Shown: positions 36,203 through 49,423, numbered from the stretch's first letter. The stretch: DNA of 64,000 bases from Alisma plantago-aquatica (GCA_963693085.1 OY856411.1:113031267-113095266); one strand, 5' to 3'. Made by a program: numbers and translations. The notes: generated by a model not told the origin, from the letters alone.

Positions 36203-37997
36203 GGCCTTAGAGCACCCTCACGTTTCGAGCCATCTTCCTCCTCCTTCAATTTCACCTCTCCATGCCCGTGGCAGCCTGACCTACTCCGTCTTTAGTTCCG
36301 AAGACCTTGGCCTGCTGCTCGTCCTCTCTACCACTTCAGTCCAATAGCCTGAGCGGTGAGCTTCCCTAGACTCTTTGTTTCACTTTGACTTCATCAGTTT
36401 TGCTCGCAGAGCCCCCTACCATCGGGTCATATAACCTGGTTGTGAGTTCCGCCGCCGCTGACTATTTTTGGGCTTCCCGTGCTCCTTCGCTCACGGCGCC
36501 ACCTGTTGTGACCTCGCCTTGGATCCGCGAAGCTAATCCCGATCTTCGTTGCTTTCTTGTTCGCTTTTTCGTGGTGGTTTGCGCCGATCTCTTTGTTCCC
36601 CTGTTTCCGGCCACGTTGGGCCTTCCTCTTCTGCTCCTGAGCACGCGAGTGCGTGGGCAGGCAATCGTTGTGTTCGGGAGGAACTGGGGAACTCATTCCC
36701 AGTCTCCTTTCTCAGTTTCGCGCCCTGAGTTGCGAGATGCGCCATGGAGCCGAGCTCCAGGCTGCGTTGCTCGCACCATGCCCGGGCTGGAAGATACCTG
36801 GTCAGGCAATGACCAAGGCACCCATGCCCCGGCCATGGAGCCTGTGTTTCGGGCTGAGGGCATTTTCATCTTTTCACCCCTCGATTTCTTCTTCCTATCG
36901 CAAAGCAATTGATTTGTGCAAATGACTGATGTGCCCTCATTGTTTCGATTGGTTTGATTTAACAAGCAAGGGTAATTTAGTCTTTTCCCCTGTTATTTAC
37001 ATCGATTTGTATTTCGATTTAAATACCTGTCACTCTATAGTTTTCCTAATTTCTTATTGGTCGGATTTACTTAATTCATAGTAAATCGATCCTTTGTCAG
37101 AAAAATTTGAATAAATAGTCGATGGAAAGGATTTTTAATGTAGAATCCGAATTTATGGTTTTTGACCCCTGATTTGTATTCCTTTTTCGAAGTTTGTTTT
37201 GAATGTCTTCTAAGTATATAAAATGTTCTAAAATACCTAATTAATTCATTTTAACTCCAATTTGTAAAATAAAATATGTTTTGTTAATCAGGAGAGTATG
37301 TATAATTGATTGGACTTGGTTTTGAGCCTTAAATCGTGATTTTATAAAATTAGGGTTTTTCCTATGATTTATGTTTTTATATATATTAATACATGTGTTA
37401 TGTTTATAACTAGGATATAATGGTATGGTGATACAATCTGTTTGGTGGATGTGATGGTAATGTATTTAATCTAAGGTATGTGAGACCTATTTCAGTATGT
37501 GATTCCTATGTATGTGACCCCTATGTTGTGAATGATTATTGTGCAAACAATCCTAATCTCTCAGTTGGGTCTTTTCCAACCCCACAATCATTATTGTGCT
37601 AGCCTTTTTATTCTCCTAAATGCATATTTGGCTCTTTACTTATTTTATGCTTCTAATGCCATTGTGGCTCATTCTTTAGAACATGTGAATCATGCTACTA
37701 CATATGTTGCCTCCTTTACATGGAAATGTTGAATCTTGTTATTGCCTATGTTGGCTTATCCCTTTGAAATATTTGGAACATTGTATAATGTTGATGCTTG
37801 TTGACTCTTTTAATTCTTGGAACTCTTGGATATGGTTGTGGCCTATGATGGCCTATTTGTTTATTCTTGGGTTTTATTCCCAATGCTATGATGTTATTTT
37901 GTTCTACTTTTCACTATGCTGCCAAGTGAATGTTTATGCATGATATAGTTATTGGCCAATTGACAATGTAGTGTACATGAGTACAAACTACCCACAG

Positions 37998-38128
37998 GGC
38001 ACTGAGGTTTTAGTCCTCCTGTCGGGCACTGGGGTTTTAGTCCCCCTGCCATTTTATATATTAGGCACTGGGGTTTTAGTCCCCCTGCCACTTTTTAGGC
38101 ACTGGGGTTTTAGTCCCCCTGCCATTGG
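37998..38128 (+). repeat. G/C-clamped tandem repeat in element T LTR 1 (4 units)
   Basis: Four copies of 'ggcactggggttttagtccc' plus 'ccctgcca' at irregular spacing of about 26-44 bp. The same block occurs at 43368-43498 and 48720-48850. Each unit has short GGGG and CCCC runs that could pair locally. Confidence 0.85.
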
Positions 38129-38702
38129 TGAGGTATGGTAGGTGCCTCACCCTACATTGAGAGGATGTTGAGTCATAATTTATTTTCATGCAAATGTGAT
38201 AATTGTTGATATTTAACTGTGGCAGTTTCTCTCTCTCATATTCATATATTTGCCTCATTTCTTTTGAAATCTCTTATTGTAGAGAATCCTTTATATTGCA
38301 AAGCTTTATATTATTATTTGTCCTATTCCTTTTGATTAACACATACCTTGTTTTATCTTTCTCTTGCTGGATGACCCCAACCATCCAGGCTAGGATCAGA
38401 GTGTGCATGGAAGCTTGGTGAACCTAAGGCTATGGATAGGACAACAAGAAATGGAACACATAGTTTGCATGATCATAGATGTTTTTATGTTTTAGTAGTT
38501 TGTTTGGAGACAATGTTGTATTAGTCTAGTCTTCCTCTACCTAGATCCTAGTTGTTTGTATAAAGTTGTACTCCCAATTGGGAAAATTTTATAATGTACT
38601 CTTTATACATTTTGAATGAAGTCAAGATTTAATTCTTCCGCTGCCATACTTTTGATGATTTTGTTTATCATGTTTAATAGTAGAGACTTGGTCTTTACAG
38701 CA

Positions 38703-38714
38703 TGGTATCAGAGC
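38703..38714 (+). promoter_or_regulatory. Element T primer-binding site 1
   Basis: TGGTATCAGAGC, complementary to the initiator-Met tRNA 3' end, three bases after the LTR. It fixes the plus orientation. Confidence 0.93.
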
Positions 38715-40477
38715 ATCAAAGTAGTCGGATTCTTGACTAATTCAAAAATTGTCTCCCTAGAGTATATAGTTTCCCTTTAGCTAGTTTTTCACCTTAGAGT
38801 TGACCTAGCATGAAAGTTAGATTTAGTATCCTAATAATAATTAATTAAAAATAAAATTTGTCATCTTTTTGGTGAATTGTCTAATTGAGTAACTATTAGA
38901 GCAAGAAGTTGAAGTGATGGTGTCTAGAAAGGGTCAGAGCTTAGGGGTTGGCAATATTTTCCTCCGCCCCACTAGCTTGGTAACGAGGACTCCTGAGCTC
39001 ATATGACCTGGCCTGGCCTGATCTGAAACGGACAGCTCGAAATAGTCTACCTTTAGACATTACCTTATTGTTGAGTAACCTTTGCAACTCCTATGTGATG
39101 ATTTGATTTCTTTTCTCAAACAAAAATCATCTTGTAATCCCTAAGTATCTTATGTGAGCCTTAGATTTCCATGTTTAGGGTTTAGTGTACCCTATGCTAT
39201 ACCTTGAGTTGGAAGATCGAGTTTAGTAAGACTTTTAATGTTGGGCTTTATACCCTTAAAATAGTTTGACTTAGTCAATCCTTTGTGTGGAAGGTAGAGT
39301 TAGTACCCTAATAGATTTTGGAGTTGCTGATTTCGAGGACGAAATCCTCTTTAGGGGGTTGGAGTCCCTCAATGCCTTGAAATCAAGAAACTCTAACTCC
39401 TTAGGCATGGGTTTAGTGAGAGTTGAACAAACCTAATATGATTGTAATTCATCTTGTTTGCTTATGAACAAATGGATAAGTCACATAATCCTTATGCTTG
39501 AACCTTAATATACTCTTGATGCACATAATCATTAATTATTCATATGTGGATATACATAGTTTTGATTAAGTCACCCTAATGGTAAAATGTGTATGGTAAA
39601 ATACACCCTACGGATGCCTTGATAGGTAATGGTCATATTGACCTAAACCCTAAGATGTATTCATCTAGCCTTAACAAGGTATATATATACCCTTCATGCC
39701 TTCCATGATACTCTAGTGACATTAGGTGTCATCACATATTATGCTTGGGTACATGTAGATGTGTTATAATCCCTATCATAATTGTGACCCGATTATCAGC
39801 ATAGGGAAGGCATAGCACCTTGTTGACTAAAATACATCTTATTAATCATCTTAACATGGGTTGGTTTATGAATAAAATCAGTAATAAGATGATGAGTAAT
39901 TTGATTCATATAATGTGATGCTAATTCATAGTTATTAGTGTTATAAGAGAAAATGATTAGTGATGCCATGGATATGAGTATGTTAGATGTTGTGATAAGC
40001 CATACACCCTTAGACTTGTGATTAGATTAATAATTTGTTGGATAATACTATATGGCATAATCCCACATGATGTAGTTAATGGATAGTAATATTGAGTTAT
40101 TTAGGTTTTTAACCTAATGCATTAATATATGTTGTAATGGCCTTGTAAGCCCTAATTGTGCTTAAAACCCTTAATGAGGGAAATCCATAAGATATAATAT
40201 TGAGATATAATTGTTTTGAATAAAATGTGGCACAAGTGATAGTATAATAGATATGCTGCCTTTTCATGATAGAGTTTGTGCTTATAAGGCAAAGATGCTA
40301 AATATGTTGAGTTGGATAAAATGATATAGGTTTGGTGGAACCCTTAGTAATACCTGACTTATGTAGATTTGGTGTTGTACCCTAGATTAAGGGTTATAAC
40401 CTAGTGTTTAAGGTTGGGATGTTACACACTCACCCTCTATTTTCTCTTGTTGTGATTTTGGGGACAAAATCCTCTTT

Positions 40478-40490
40478 AAGGGGTGGTGTG
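40478..40490 (+). promoter_or_regulatory. Element T polypurine tract 1
   Basis: aaggggtggtgtg preceded by 'ggggacaaaatcctcttt', directly before the TGTAACA start of LTR 2. Confidence 0.8.
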
Positions 40491-40491
40491 C

Positions 40492-43400
40492 TGTAACATA
40501 CTGAATCTCAGGGTCTTCCCTGCAATTTACCCACTTTTGATCTTTTCTTGACCTTCGAGTCCATTTGGACCTTTTCTATAAATTTCACATCCTTTTGGAT
40601 CATTCTTGGACTCCTTGTGCATTTTGAGCACAATCTGAGGTTGAAATTACTATTTACCCTCATTTATGTAAATGAAGGGGTGTTTGCACAAATAACCCAC
40701 ATTAGGAGATAAGTTAGGGTTAATAATGTAATTTGGTCATTTATGGGATAATATTATTAGATAATATTTATTTGGAGCTTTTTGGATAAATATGTTATTA
40801 ATAATATGTATTTGAGTTCATATATGTGTATATTAACCTTAAGTGTTTCTCTCTCCTCAAAATATGATTTTATTTCATATTAATATGTTATTTTGTTAAG
40901 GAATGATTATTTGGATCTTAATGTGTTTTATATCTCGAATTTACTCACATGTTTCTCATTAATAAGCTTTTCATATAATTCCTTCATTATAATATATTAT
41001 TATATACTCTTTTATGAGCTATATATTTATTTAGGGTCTTATTATGTATTAAATGTGGATCTAATTGCATAGCATTGTGATATTCGTCATTATCAGCCTT
41101 TGGTTAAATTTTGGTGTTATTTGGAGTTGATTTGACCTTTCAAATCCATTTTATTAGCTTTTAAGATGGTGTGAATATAGTTATTGCATTGATTTCATTT
41201 ATTTCACTCTGTAACGTTATAGTTCAGTTTGATTAACCTGTCACGCGTCCCGGGTCACTGTGGACCCGCATCTGACGGCCTGAGATCGTCCTTCCTTTGA
41301 TCTGACGGCACGATTTCATCTTCTTCCTCCAGTAACTCGCGTGTCCAAGCAACGGTAGCGACCCCTCTGATCCCTCGACCCGTTCTCACTCCCTCCTTCT
41401 CCGTTTAACGCGATTCCTTCGCCATTAGCTTCGTCTCTCTCCACCGGTTCTAGCAAGCCCTAACTCATTCTGTCTCCTCCACTCTCTTTGAAATGCCCAA
41501 ACCCAACGACCTTCCTCTCTCCACCTCTGTGTTGCAGAGACGACTGGAGTTCTCCTCCGGCCTATTTAAGGGGCCTTAGAGCACCCTTAGGTTTCGAGCC
41601 CTCATCCTCCTCCTTCAATTTCACCTCTCCATGCCTGTGGCAGCCTGACCTACTCCGTCTTTAGTTCCGAAGACCTTGGCCCGTTGCTCGTCCTCTCGAC
41701 CACTTCAGTCCAATAGCCTGAGCGGTGAGCTTCCCTAGACTCTTTGTTTCACTTCGACTTCATCAGTTTTGCTCGCAGAGCCCCCTACCATTGGGTCCTA
41801 TAACCTGGTTCTGAGTTCCGCCGCCGCCGACTATTTTTGGGCTTCCCGTGCTCCTTCGCTCACGGAGCCACCTGCTGTGACCTCGCCTTGGATCCGCGAA
41901 GCTAATCCTGATCTTCGTTGCTTTCTTGTTCGCTTTTTTGTGGTGGTTTGCGTCGATCTCTTTGTTCCCCTGTTTCCGGCCAGGTTGGGCCTTCCTCTTC
42001 TGCTCCTGAGCACGCGAGTGTGTGGGCAGGCGATCGTTGTGTTTGGGAGGAACTGGGGAACTCATTCCCAGTCTCCTTTCTCGGTTTCGCGCCCTGAGTT
42101 GCGAGATGCGCCATGGAGCCGAGCTCCAGGCTGCGTTGCTCGCACCATGCCCGGGCTGGAAGATACCTGGTCAGGCAATGACCAAGGCACCCATGCCCCG
42201 GCCATGGATCCTGTGTTTCGGGCTGAGGGCATTTTTTTCTTTTCACCCCTCGGTTTCTTCTTCCTGTCGCAAAGCAATTGATTTGTGCAAATGACTGATG
42301 TGCCCTCATCGTTTCAATTGGTTTGATTTAACAAGCAAGGGTAGTTTAGTCTTTTCCCCTGTTATTTACATCGATTTGTATTTCGATTTAAATACCTATC
42401 ACTCTATAGTTTTCCTAATTTCTGATTGGTCGGATTTACTTAATTCATAGTAAATCGATCCTTTGTCAGAAAAATTCGAATAAATAGTCGATGGAAAGGA
42501 TTTTTAATGTAGAATCTGAATTTATGGTTTTTGACCCCTGATTTGTATTCCTTTTTCGAAGTTTGTTTTGAATGCCTTTTAAGTATATGAAATGTTCTAA
42601 AATACCTAATTAATTCATTTTAACTCCTATTTGTAAAATAAAATATGTTTTGTTAATCAGGAGAGTATGTATAATCGATTGGACTTGGTTTTGAGCCTTA
42701 AATCGTGGTTTTATAAAATTAGGGTTTTTCCTATGATTTATGTTTTTATATATATTAATACATGTGTTATGTTTATAACTAGGATATAATGGTATGGTGA
42801 TACAATCTGTTTGGTGGATGTGATGGTAATGTATTTAATCTAAGGTATGTGAGACCTATTTCAGTATGTGATTCCTATGTATGTGACCCCTATGTTGTGA
42901 ATGATTATTGTGCAAACAATCCTAATCTCTCAGTTGGGTCTTTTCCAACCCCACAATCATTATTGTGCTAGCCTTTTTATTCTCCTAAATGCATATTTGG
43001 CTCTTTACTTATTTTATGCTTCTAATGCCATTGTGGCTCATTCTTTAGAACATGTGAATCATGCTACTACATATGTTGCCTCCTTTACATGGAAATGTTG
43101 TAATCTTGTTATTGCCTATGTTGGCTTATCCCTTTGAAATATTTGGAACATTGTATAATGTTGACGCTTGTTGACTCTTTTAATTCTTGGAACTCTTGGA
43201 TATGGTTGTGGCCTATGATGGCCTATTTGTTTATTCTTGGGTTTTATTCCCAATGCTATGATGTTATTTTGTTCTACTTTTCACTATGCTGCCAAGTGAA
43301 TGTTTATGCATGATATAGTTATTGGCCAATTGACAATGTAGTGTACATGAGTACAAACCACCCACAGGGCACTGAGGTTTTAGTCCTCCTGCCGGGCACT

Positions 43401-44069
43401 GGAGTTTTAGTCCCCCTGCCATTTTATATATTAGGCACTGGGGTTTTAGTCCCCCTGCCACTTTTTAGGCACTGGGGTTTTAGTCCCCCTTCCATTGGTG
43501 AGGTCCAGTAGGTGCCTCACCCTACATCGAGAGGATGTTGAGTCATAATTTATTTTCATGCAAATATGATAATTGTTGATATTTAACTATGGCAGTTTCT
43601 CTCTCTCATATTCATATATTTGCCTCATTTCTTTTGAAATCTCTAATTGTAGAGAATCCTTTATATTGCAAAGCTTTATATTATTATTTGTCCTATTCCT
43701 TTTGATTAACACATACCTTGTTTTATCTTTCTCTTGCTGGATGACCCCAACCATCCAGGCTAGGATCAGAGTGTGAATGGAAGCTTGGTGAACCTAAGGC
43801 TATGGATAGGACAACAAGAAATGGAACACATAGTTTGCATGATCATAGATGTTTTTATGTTTTAGTAGTTTGTTTGGAGACAATGTTGTATTAGTCTAGT
43901 CTTCCTCTACCTAGATCCTAGTTGTTTGTATAAAGTTGTACTCCCAATTTGGAAAATTTTATAATGTACTCTTTATACATTTTGAATGAAGTCAAGATTT
44001 AATTCTTCCGCTGCCATACTTTTGATGATTTTGTTTATCATGTTTAATAGTAGAGACTTGGTCTTTACA
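40492..44069 (+). mobile_element. Element T LTR 2 (3,578 bp, shared middle LTR)
   Basis: Starts TGTAACATACTG and ends GTCTTTACA. It lies between a polypurine tract and a PBS and so serves as the 3' LTR of unit 1 and the 5' LTR of unit 2. It agrees with LTR 3 at most sites where LTR 1 differs and also has its own private changes. Confidence 0.94.
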
Positions 44070-44072
44070 GCA

Positions 44073-44084
44073 TGGTATCAGAGC
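44073..44084 (+). promoter_or_regulatory. Element T primer-binding site 2
   Basis: TGGTATCAGAGC after the end of LTR 2, as in unit 1. Confidence 0.93.
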
Positions 44085-45846
44085 ACCAAAGTAGTCGGAT
44101 TCTTGACTAATTCAAAAATTGTCTCCCTAGAGTATATAGTTTCCCTTTAGCTAGTTTTTCACCTTAGAGTTGACCTAGCATGAAAGTTAGATTTAGTATC
44201 CTAATAATAATTAATTAAAAATAAAATTTGTCAACTTTTTGTGAATTGTCTAATTGAGTAACTATTAGAGCAAGAAGTTGAAGTGATGGTGTCTAGAAAG
44301 GGTCAGAGCTTAGGGGCTGGCAATATTTTCCTCCGCCCCACTAGCTTGGTAACGAGGACTCCTGAGCTCATATGACCTGGCCTGGCCTGATCTGAATCGG
44401 ACAGCTCGAAATAGTCTACCTTTAGACATTACCTTATTGTTGAGTGACCTTTATAACTCCTATGTGATGATTTGATTTCTTTTCTCAAACAAAAATCATC
44501 TTGTAATCCCTAAGTATCTTATGTGATCCTTAGATTTCCATGTTTAGGGTTTAGTGTACCCTATGCTATACCTTGAGTTGGAAGATCGAGTTTAGTAAGA
44601 CTTTTAATGTTGGGCTTTATACCCTTAAAATAGTTTGACTTAGTCAACCCTTTGTGTGGAAGGTAGAGTTAGTACCCTAATAGATTTTGGAGTTGCTGAT
44701 TTCAAGGACGAAATCCTCTTTAGGGGGTTGGAGTCCCTCAATGCCTTGAAATCAAGAAACTCTAACTCCTTAGGCATGGGTTTAGTGAGAGTTGAACAAA
44801 CCTAATATGATTGTAATTCATCTTGTTTGCTTATGAACAAATGGATAAGTCACATAATCCTTATGCTTGAACCTTTATATACTCTTGATGTACATAATCA
44901 TTAATTATTCATATGTGGATATACATAGTTTTGATTAAGTCACCCTAATGGTAAAATGTGTATGGTAAAATACACCCTACGGATGCCTTGATAGGTAATG
45001 GTCATATTGACCTAAACCCTAAGATGTATTCATCTAGCCTTAATAAGGTATATATACCCTTCATGCCTTTCATGATACTCTAGTGACATTAGGTGTCATC
45101 ACATATTATGCTTGGGTACATGTAGATGTGTTTTAATCCCTTAATCATAATTGTGACCCGATTATCAGCATAGGGAAGGCATAGCACCTTGTTGACTAAA
45201 ATACATCTCATTAATCATCTTAACATGGGTTGGTTTATGAATAAAATCAGTAATAAGATGATGAGTAATTTGATTCATATAATGTGATGCTAATTCATAG
45301 TTATTAGTGTTATAAGAGAAAATGATTAGTGATGCCATGGATATGAGTATGTTAGATGTTTTGATAAGCCATACACCCTTAGACTTGTGATTAGATTAAT
45401 AATTTGTTGGATAATACTATATGGCATAATCCCACATGATGTAGTTAATGGATAGTAATATTGAGTTATTTAGGTTTTTAACCTAATGCATTAATATATG
45501 TTGTAATGGCCTTGTAAGCCCTAATTGTGCTTAAAACCCTTAATGAGGGAAATCCATAAGATATAATATTGAGATATAATTGTTTTGAATAAAATGTGGC
45601 ACAAGTGATAGTATAATAGATATGTTGCCTTTTCATGATAGAGTTTGTGCTTATAAGGCAAAGATGCTAAATATGTTGAGTTGGATAAAATGATATAGGT
45701 TTGGTGGAACCCTTAGTAATACCTGACTTATGTAGATTTGGTGTTGTACCCTAGATTAAGGGTTATAACCTAGTGTTTAAGGTTGGGATGTTACACACTC
45801 ACCCTCTATTTTCTCTTGTTGTGATTTCGGGGACGAAATCCTCTTT

Positions 45847-45859
45847 AAGGGGTGGTGTG
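45847..45859 (+). promoter_or_regulatory. Element T polypurine tract 2
   Basis: aaggggtggtgtg before LTR 3. The upstream word ggggacgaaatcc keeps the canonical gypsy form better than in unit 1. Confidence 0.8.
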
Positions 45860-45860
45860 A

Positions 45861-48800
45861 TGTAACATACTGAATCTCAGGGTCTTCCCTGCAATTTACC
45901 CACTTTTGATCTTTTCTTGACCTTAGAGTCCATTTGGACCTTTTCTATAAATTTCACATCCTTTTGGATCATTCTTGGACTCCTTGTGCATTTTGAGCAC
46001 AATCTGAGGTTGAAATTACTATTTACCCTCATTTATGTAAATGAAGGGGTGTTTGCACAAATAACCCACATTAGGAGATAAGTTATGGTTAATAATGTAA
46101 TTTGGTCATTTATGGGATAATATTATTAGATAATATTTATTTGGAGCTTTTTGGATAAATATGTTATTAATAATATGTATTTGAGTTCATATATGTGTAT
46201 ATTAACCTTAAGTGTTTCTCTCTCCTCAAAATATGATTTTATTTCATATTAATATGTTATTTTGTTAAGGAATGATTATTTGGATCTTAATGTGTTTTAT
46301 ATCTCGAATTTACTCACATGTTTCTCATTAATAAGCTTTTCATATAATTCCTTCATTATAATATATTATTATATACTCTTTTATGAGCTATATATTTATT
46401 TAGGGTCTTATTATGTATTAAACGTGGATCTAATTGCATAGCATTGTGATATTCGTCATTATCAGCCTTTGGTTAAATTTTGATGTTATTTGGAGTTGAT
46501 TTGACCTTTCAAATCCATTTTATTAGCTTTTAAGATGGTGTGAATATAGTTATTGCATTGATTTCATTTATTTCACCGTGTAACGTTATAGTTCAGTTTG
46601 ATTAACCTATCACGCGTCCCGGATCACTGTGGACCCGCATCTGACGGTGTGAGATCGTCCTTCCTTTGATCTGATGGCCCGATTTCATCTTCTTCCTCCA
46701 GTAACTCGCGTGTCCAAGCAACGGTAGCGACCCCTCTGATCCCTCGACCCGTTCTCACTCCCTCCTTCTCCGTTTAACGCGATTCCTTCGCCATTAGCTT
46801 CGTCTCTCTCCACCGGTTCTAGCGAGCCCTAACTCATTCCGTCTCCTCCACTCTCTTTGAAACGCCCAAACCCGACGACCTTCCTCTCTCCACCTCTGTG
46901 TCGCAGAGACGACTGGAGTTCTCCTCCGGCCTATTTAAGGGGCCTTAGAGCACCCTCAGGTTTCGAGCCCTCTTCCTCCTCCTTCAATTTCACCTCTCCA
47001 TGCCCGTGGCAGCCTGACCTACTCTGTCTTTAGTTCCGAAGACCTTGGCCTGCTGCTCGTCCTCTCGACCACTTCAGTCCAATAGCCTGAGCGGTAAGCT
47101 TCCCTAGACTCTTTGTTTCACTTCGACTTCATCAGTTTTTCTCGCAGAGCCCCCTACCATCGGGTCCTATAACCTGGTTCTGAGTTCTGCCGCCGCCGAC
47201 TATTTTTGGGCTTCCCGTTCTCCTTCGCTCACGGCGCCACCTGCTGTGACCTCGCCTTGGATCCGCGAAGCTAATCCCGATCTTCGTTGCTTTCTTATTC
47301 GCTTTTTCGTGGTGGTTTGCGCCGATCTCTTTGTTCCCCTGTTTCCGGCCAGGTTGGGCCTTCCTCTTCTGCTCCTGAGCACGCGAGTGCGTGGGCAGGC
47401 GATCGTTGTGTTCGGGAGGAACTTGGGAACTCATTCCCAGTCTCCTTTCTCGGTTTCGCGCCCTGAGTTGCGAGATGCGCCATGGAGCCGAGCTCCAGGC
47501 TGTGTTGCTCGCACCATGCCCGGGCTGGAAGATACCTGGTCAGGCAATGACCAAGGCACCCATGCCCCGGCCATGGAGCCTGTGTTTCGGGCTGAGGGCA
47601 TTTTCGTCTTTTCACCCCTTGGTTTCTTCTTCCTATCGCAAAGCAATTGATTTGTGCAAATGACTGATGTGCCCTCATCGTTTCGATTGGTTTGATTTAA
47701 CAAGCAAGGGTAGTTTAGTCTTTTCCCATGTTATTTACATCGATTTGTATTTCGATTTAAATACCTGTCACTCTATAGTTTTCCTAATTTCTGATTGGTC
47801 GGATATACTTAATTCATAGTAAATCGATCCTTTGTCAGAAAAATTCGAATAAATAGTCGATGGAAAGGATTTTTAATGTAGAATCCGAATTTATGGTTTT
47901 TGACCCCTGATTTGTATTCCTTTTTCGAAGTTTGTTTTGAATGCCTTTTAAGTATATAAAATGTTCTAAAATACCTAATTAATTTATTTTAACTCCAATT
48001 TGTAAAATAAAATATGTTTTGTTAATCAGGAGAGTATGTATAATTGATTGGACTTGGTTTTGAGCCTTAAATCGTGGTTTTATAAAATTAGGGTTTTTCC
48101 TATGATTTATGTTTTTATATATATTAATACATGTGTTATGTTTATAACTAGGATATAATGGTATGGTGATACAATCTGTTTGGTGGATGTGATGGTAATG
48201 TATTTAATCTAAGGTATGTGAGACCTATTTCAGTATGTGACCCCTATGTTGTGAATGATTATTGTGAAAACAATCCTAATCTCTCAGTTGGGTCTTTTCC
48301 AACCCCACAATCATTATTGTGCTAGCCTTTTTATTCTCCTAAATGCATATTTGGCTCTTTACTTATTTTATGCTTCTAATGCCATTGTGGCTCATTCTTT
48401 AGAACATGTGAATCATGCTACTACATATGTTGCCTCCTTTACATGGAAATGTTGTAATCTTGTTATTGCCTATGTTGGCTTATCCCTTTGAAATATTTGG
48501 AACATTGTATAATGTTGATGCTTGTTGACTCTTTTAATTCTTGGAACTCTTGGATATGGTTGTGGCCTATGATGGCCTATTTGTTTATTCTTGGGTTTTA
48601 TTCCCAATGCTATGATGTTATTTTGTTCTACTTTTCACTATGCTGCCAAGTGAATGTTTATGCATGATATAGTTATTGGCCAATTGACAATATAGTGTAC
48701 ATGAGTACAAACCACCCACAGGGCACTGAGGTTTTAGTCCTCCTGCCGGGCACTGGGGTTTTAGTCCCCCTGCCATTTTATATATTAGGCACTGGGGTTT

Positions 48801-49423
48801 TAGCCCCCCTGCCACTTTTTAGGCACTGGGGTTTTAGTCCCCCTGCCATTGGTGAGGTCCGGTAGGTGCCTCACCCTACATTGAGAGGATGTTGAGTCAT
48901 AATTTATTTTCATGCAAATGTGATAATTGTTGATATTTAACTGTGGTAGTTTCTCTCTCTCATATTCATATATTTGCCTCATTTCTTTTGAAATCTCTTA
49001 TTGTAGAGAATCCTTTATATTGCAAAGCTTTATATTATTATTTGTCCTATTCCTTTTGATTAACACATACCTTGTTTTATCTTTCTCTTGCTGGATGACC
49101 CCAACCATCCAGGCTAGGATCAGAGTGCGCATGGAAGCTTGGTGAACCTAAGGCTATGGATAGGACAACAAGAAATGGAACACATAGTTTGCATGATCAT
49201 AGATGTTTTTATGTTTTAGTAGTTTGTTTGGAGACAATGTTGTATTAGTCTAGTCTTCCTCTACCTAGATCCTAGTTGTTTGTATAAAGTTGTACTCCCA
49301 ATTGGGAAAATTTTATAATGTACTCTTTATACATTTTGAATGAAGTCAAGATTTAATTCTTCCGCTGCCATACTTTTGATGATTTTGTTTATCATGTTTA
49401 ATAGTAGAGACTTGGTCTTTACA
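45861..49423 (+). mobile_element. Element T LTR 3 (3,563 bp)
   Basis: Starts TGTAACATACTG and ends CTTTACA at 49423, immediately before ccaag. It lacks a ~15-bp duplicated word (near 48238) present in LTRs 1 and 2, which explains its shorter length. Confidence 0.94.

Larger units (their letters stand above)
35123..38699 (+). mobile_element. Element T LTR 1 (3,577 bp)
   Basis: Starts TGTAAGATACTG (the other copies read TGTAACATACTG) and ends GTCTTTACA directly before the PBS. It has a TATA-like ctatttaagg at 36193, a GC-rich block after it (36230-36900), and four tandem copies of a 'ggcactggggttttagtccc' word near 37998-38128. Most of the private substitutions visible by eye among the three LTRs are in this copy. 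Confidence 0.94.
38700..40491 (+). mobile_element. Element T internal region 1 (non-coding)
   Basis: 1,792 bp with no open frame long enough to suggest a protein. It starts with the PBS and ends with a polypurine tract. A second polypurine-like motif (gaggacgaaatcctctttag) lies in its middle near 39335-39358. Confidence 0.9.
44070..45860 (+). mobile_element. Element T internal region 2 (non-coding)
   Basis: 1,791 bp, near-identical to internal region 1 and with the same PBS (44073-44084), mid-region purine motif (near 44700) and terminal polypurine tract (45847-45859). Confidence 0.92.
35123..49423 (+). mobile_element. Element T: tandem LTR-INT-LTR-INT-LTR, 14.3 kb, non-coding
   Basis: Three near-identical LTRs of about 3.57 kb alternate with two near-identical internal regions of about 1.79 kb, all in plus orientation. 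A single pair of 5-bp duplications (ccaag) surrounds the whole array. Each internal region starts with an initiator-Met PBS and ends with a gypsy-type polypurine tract. No gag or pol is present, so the family is non-autonomous. Either the array arose from one insertion by unequal exchange between its LTRs, or a multi-unit copy was integrated directly. Confidence 0.93.

Noticed and set aside
35123..49423. Three ~5.4-kb repeats as a satellite array or assembly duplication
   Set aside because: Each unit has LTR ends, a PBS and a polypurine tract, the copies differ by scattered private substitutions, and the ends carry an exact ccaag duplication. An assembly error is still possible but less likely.
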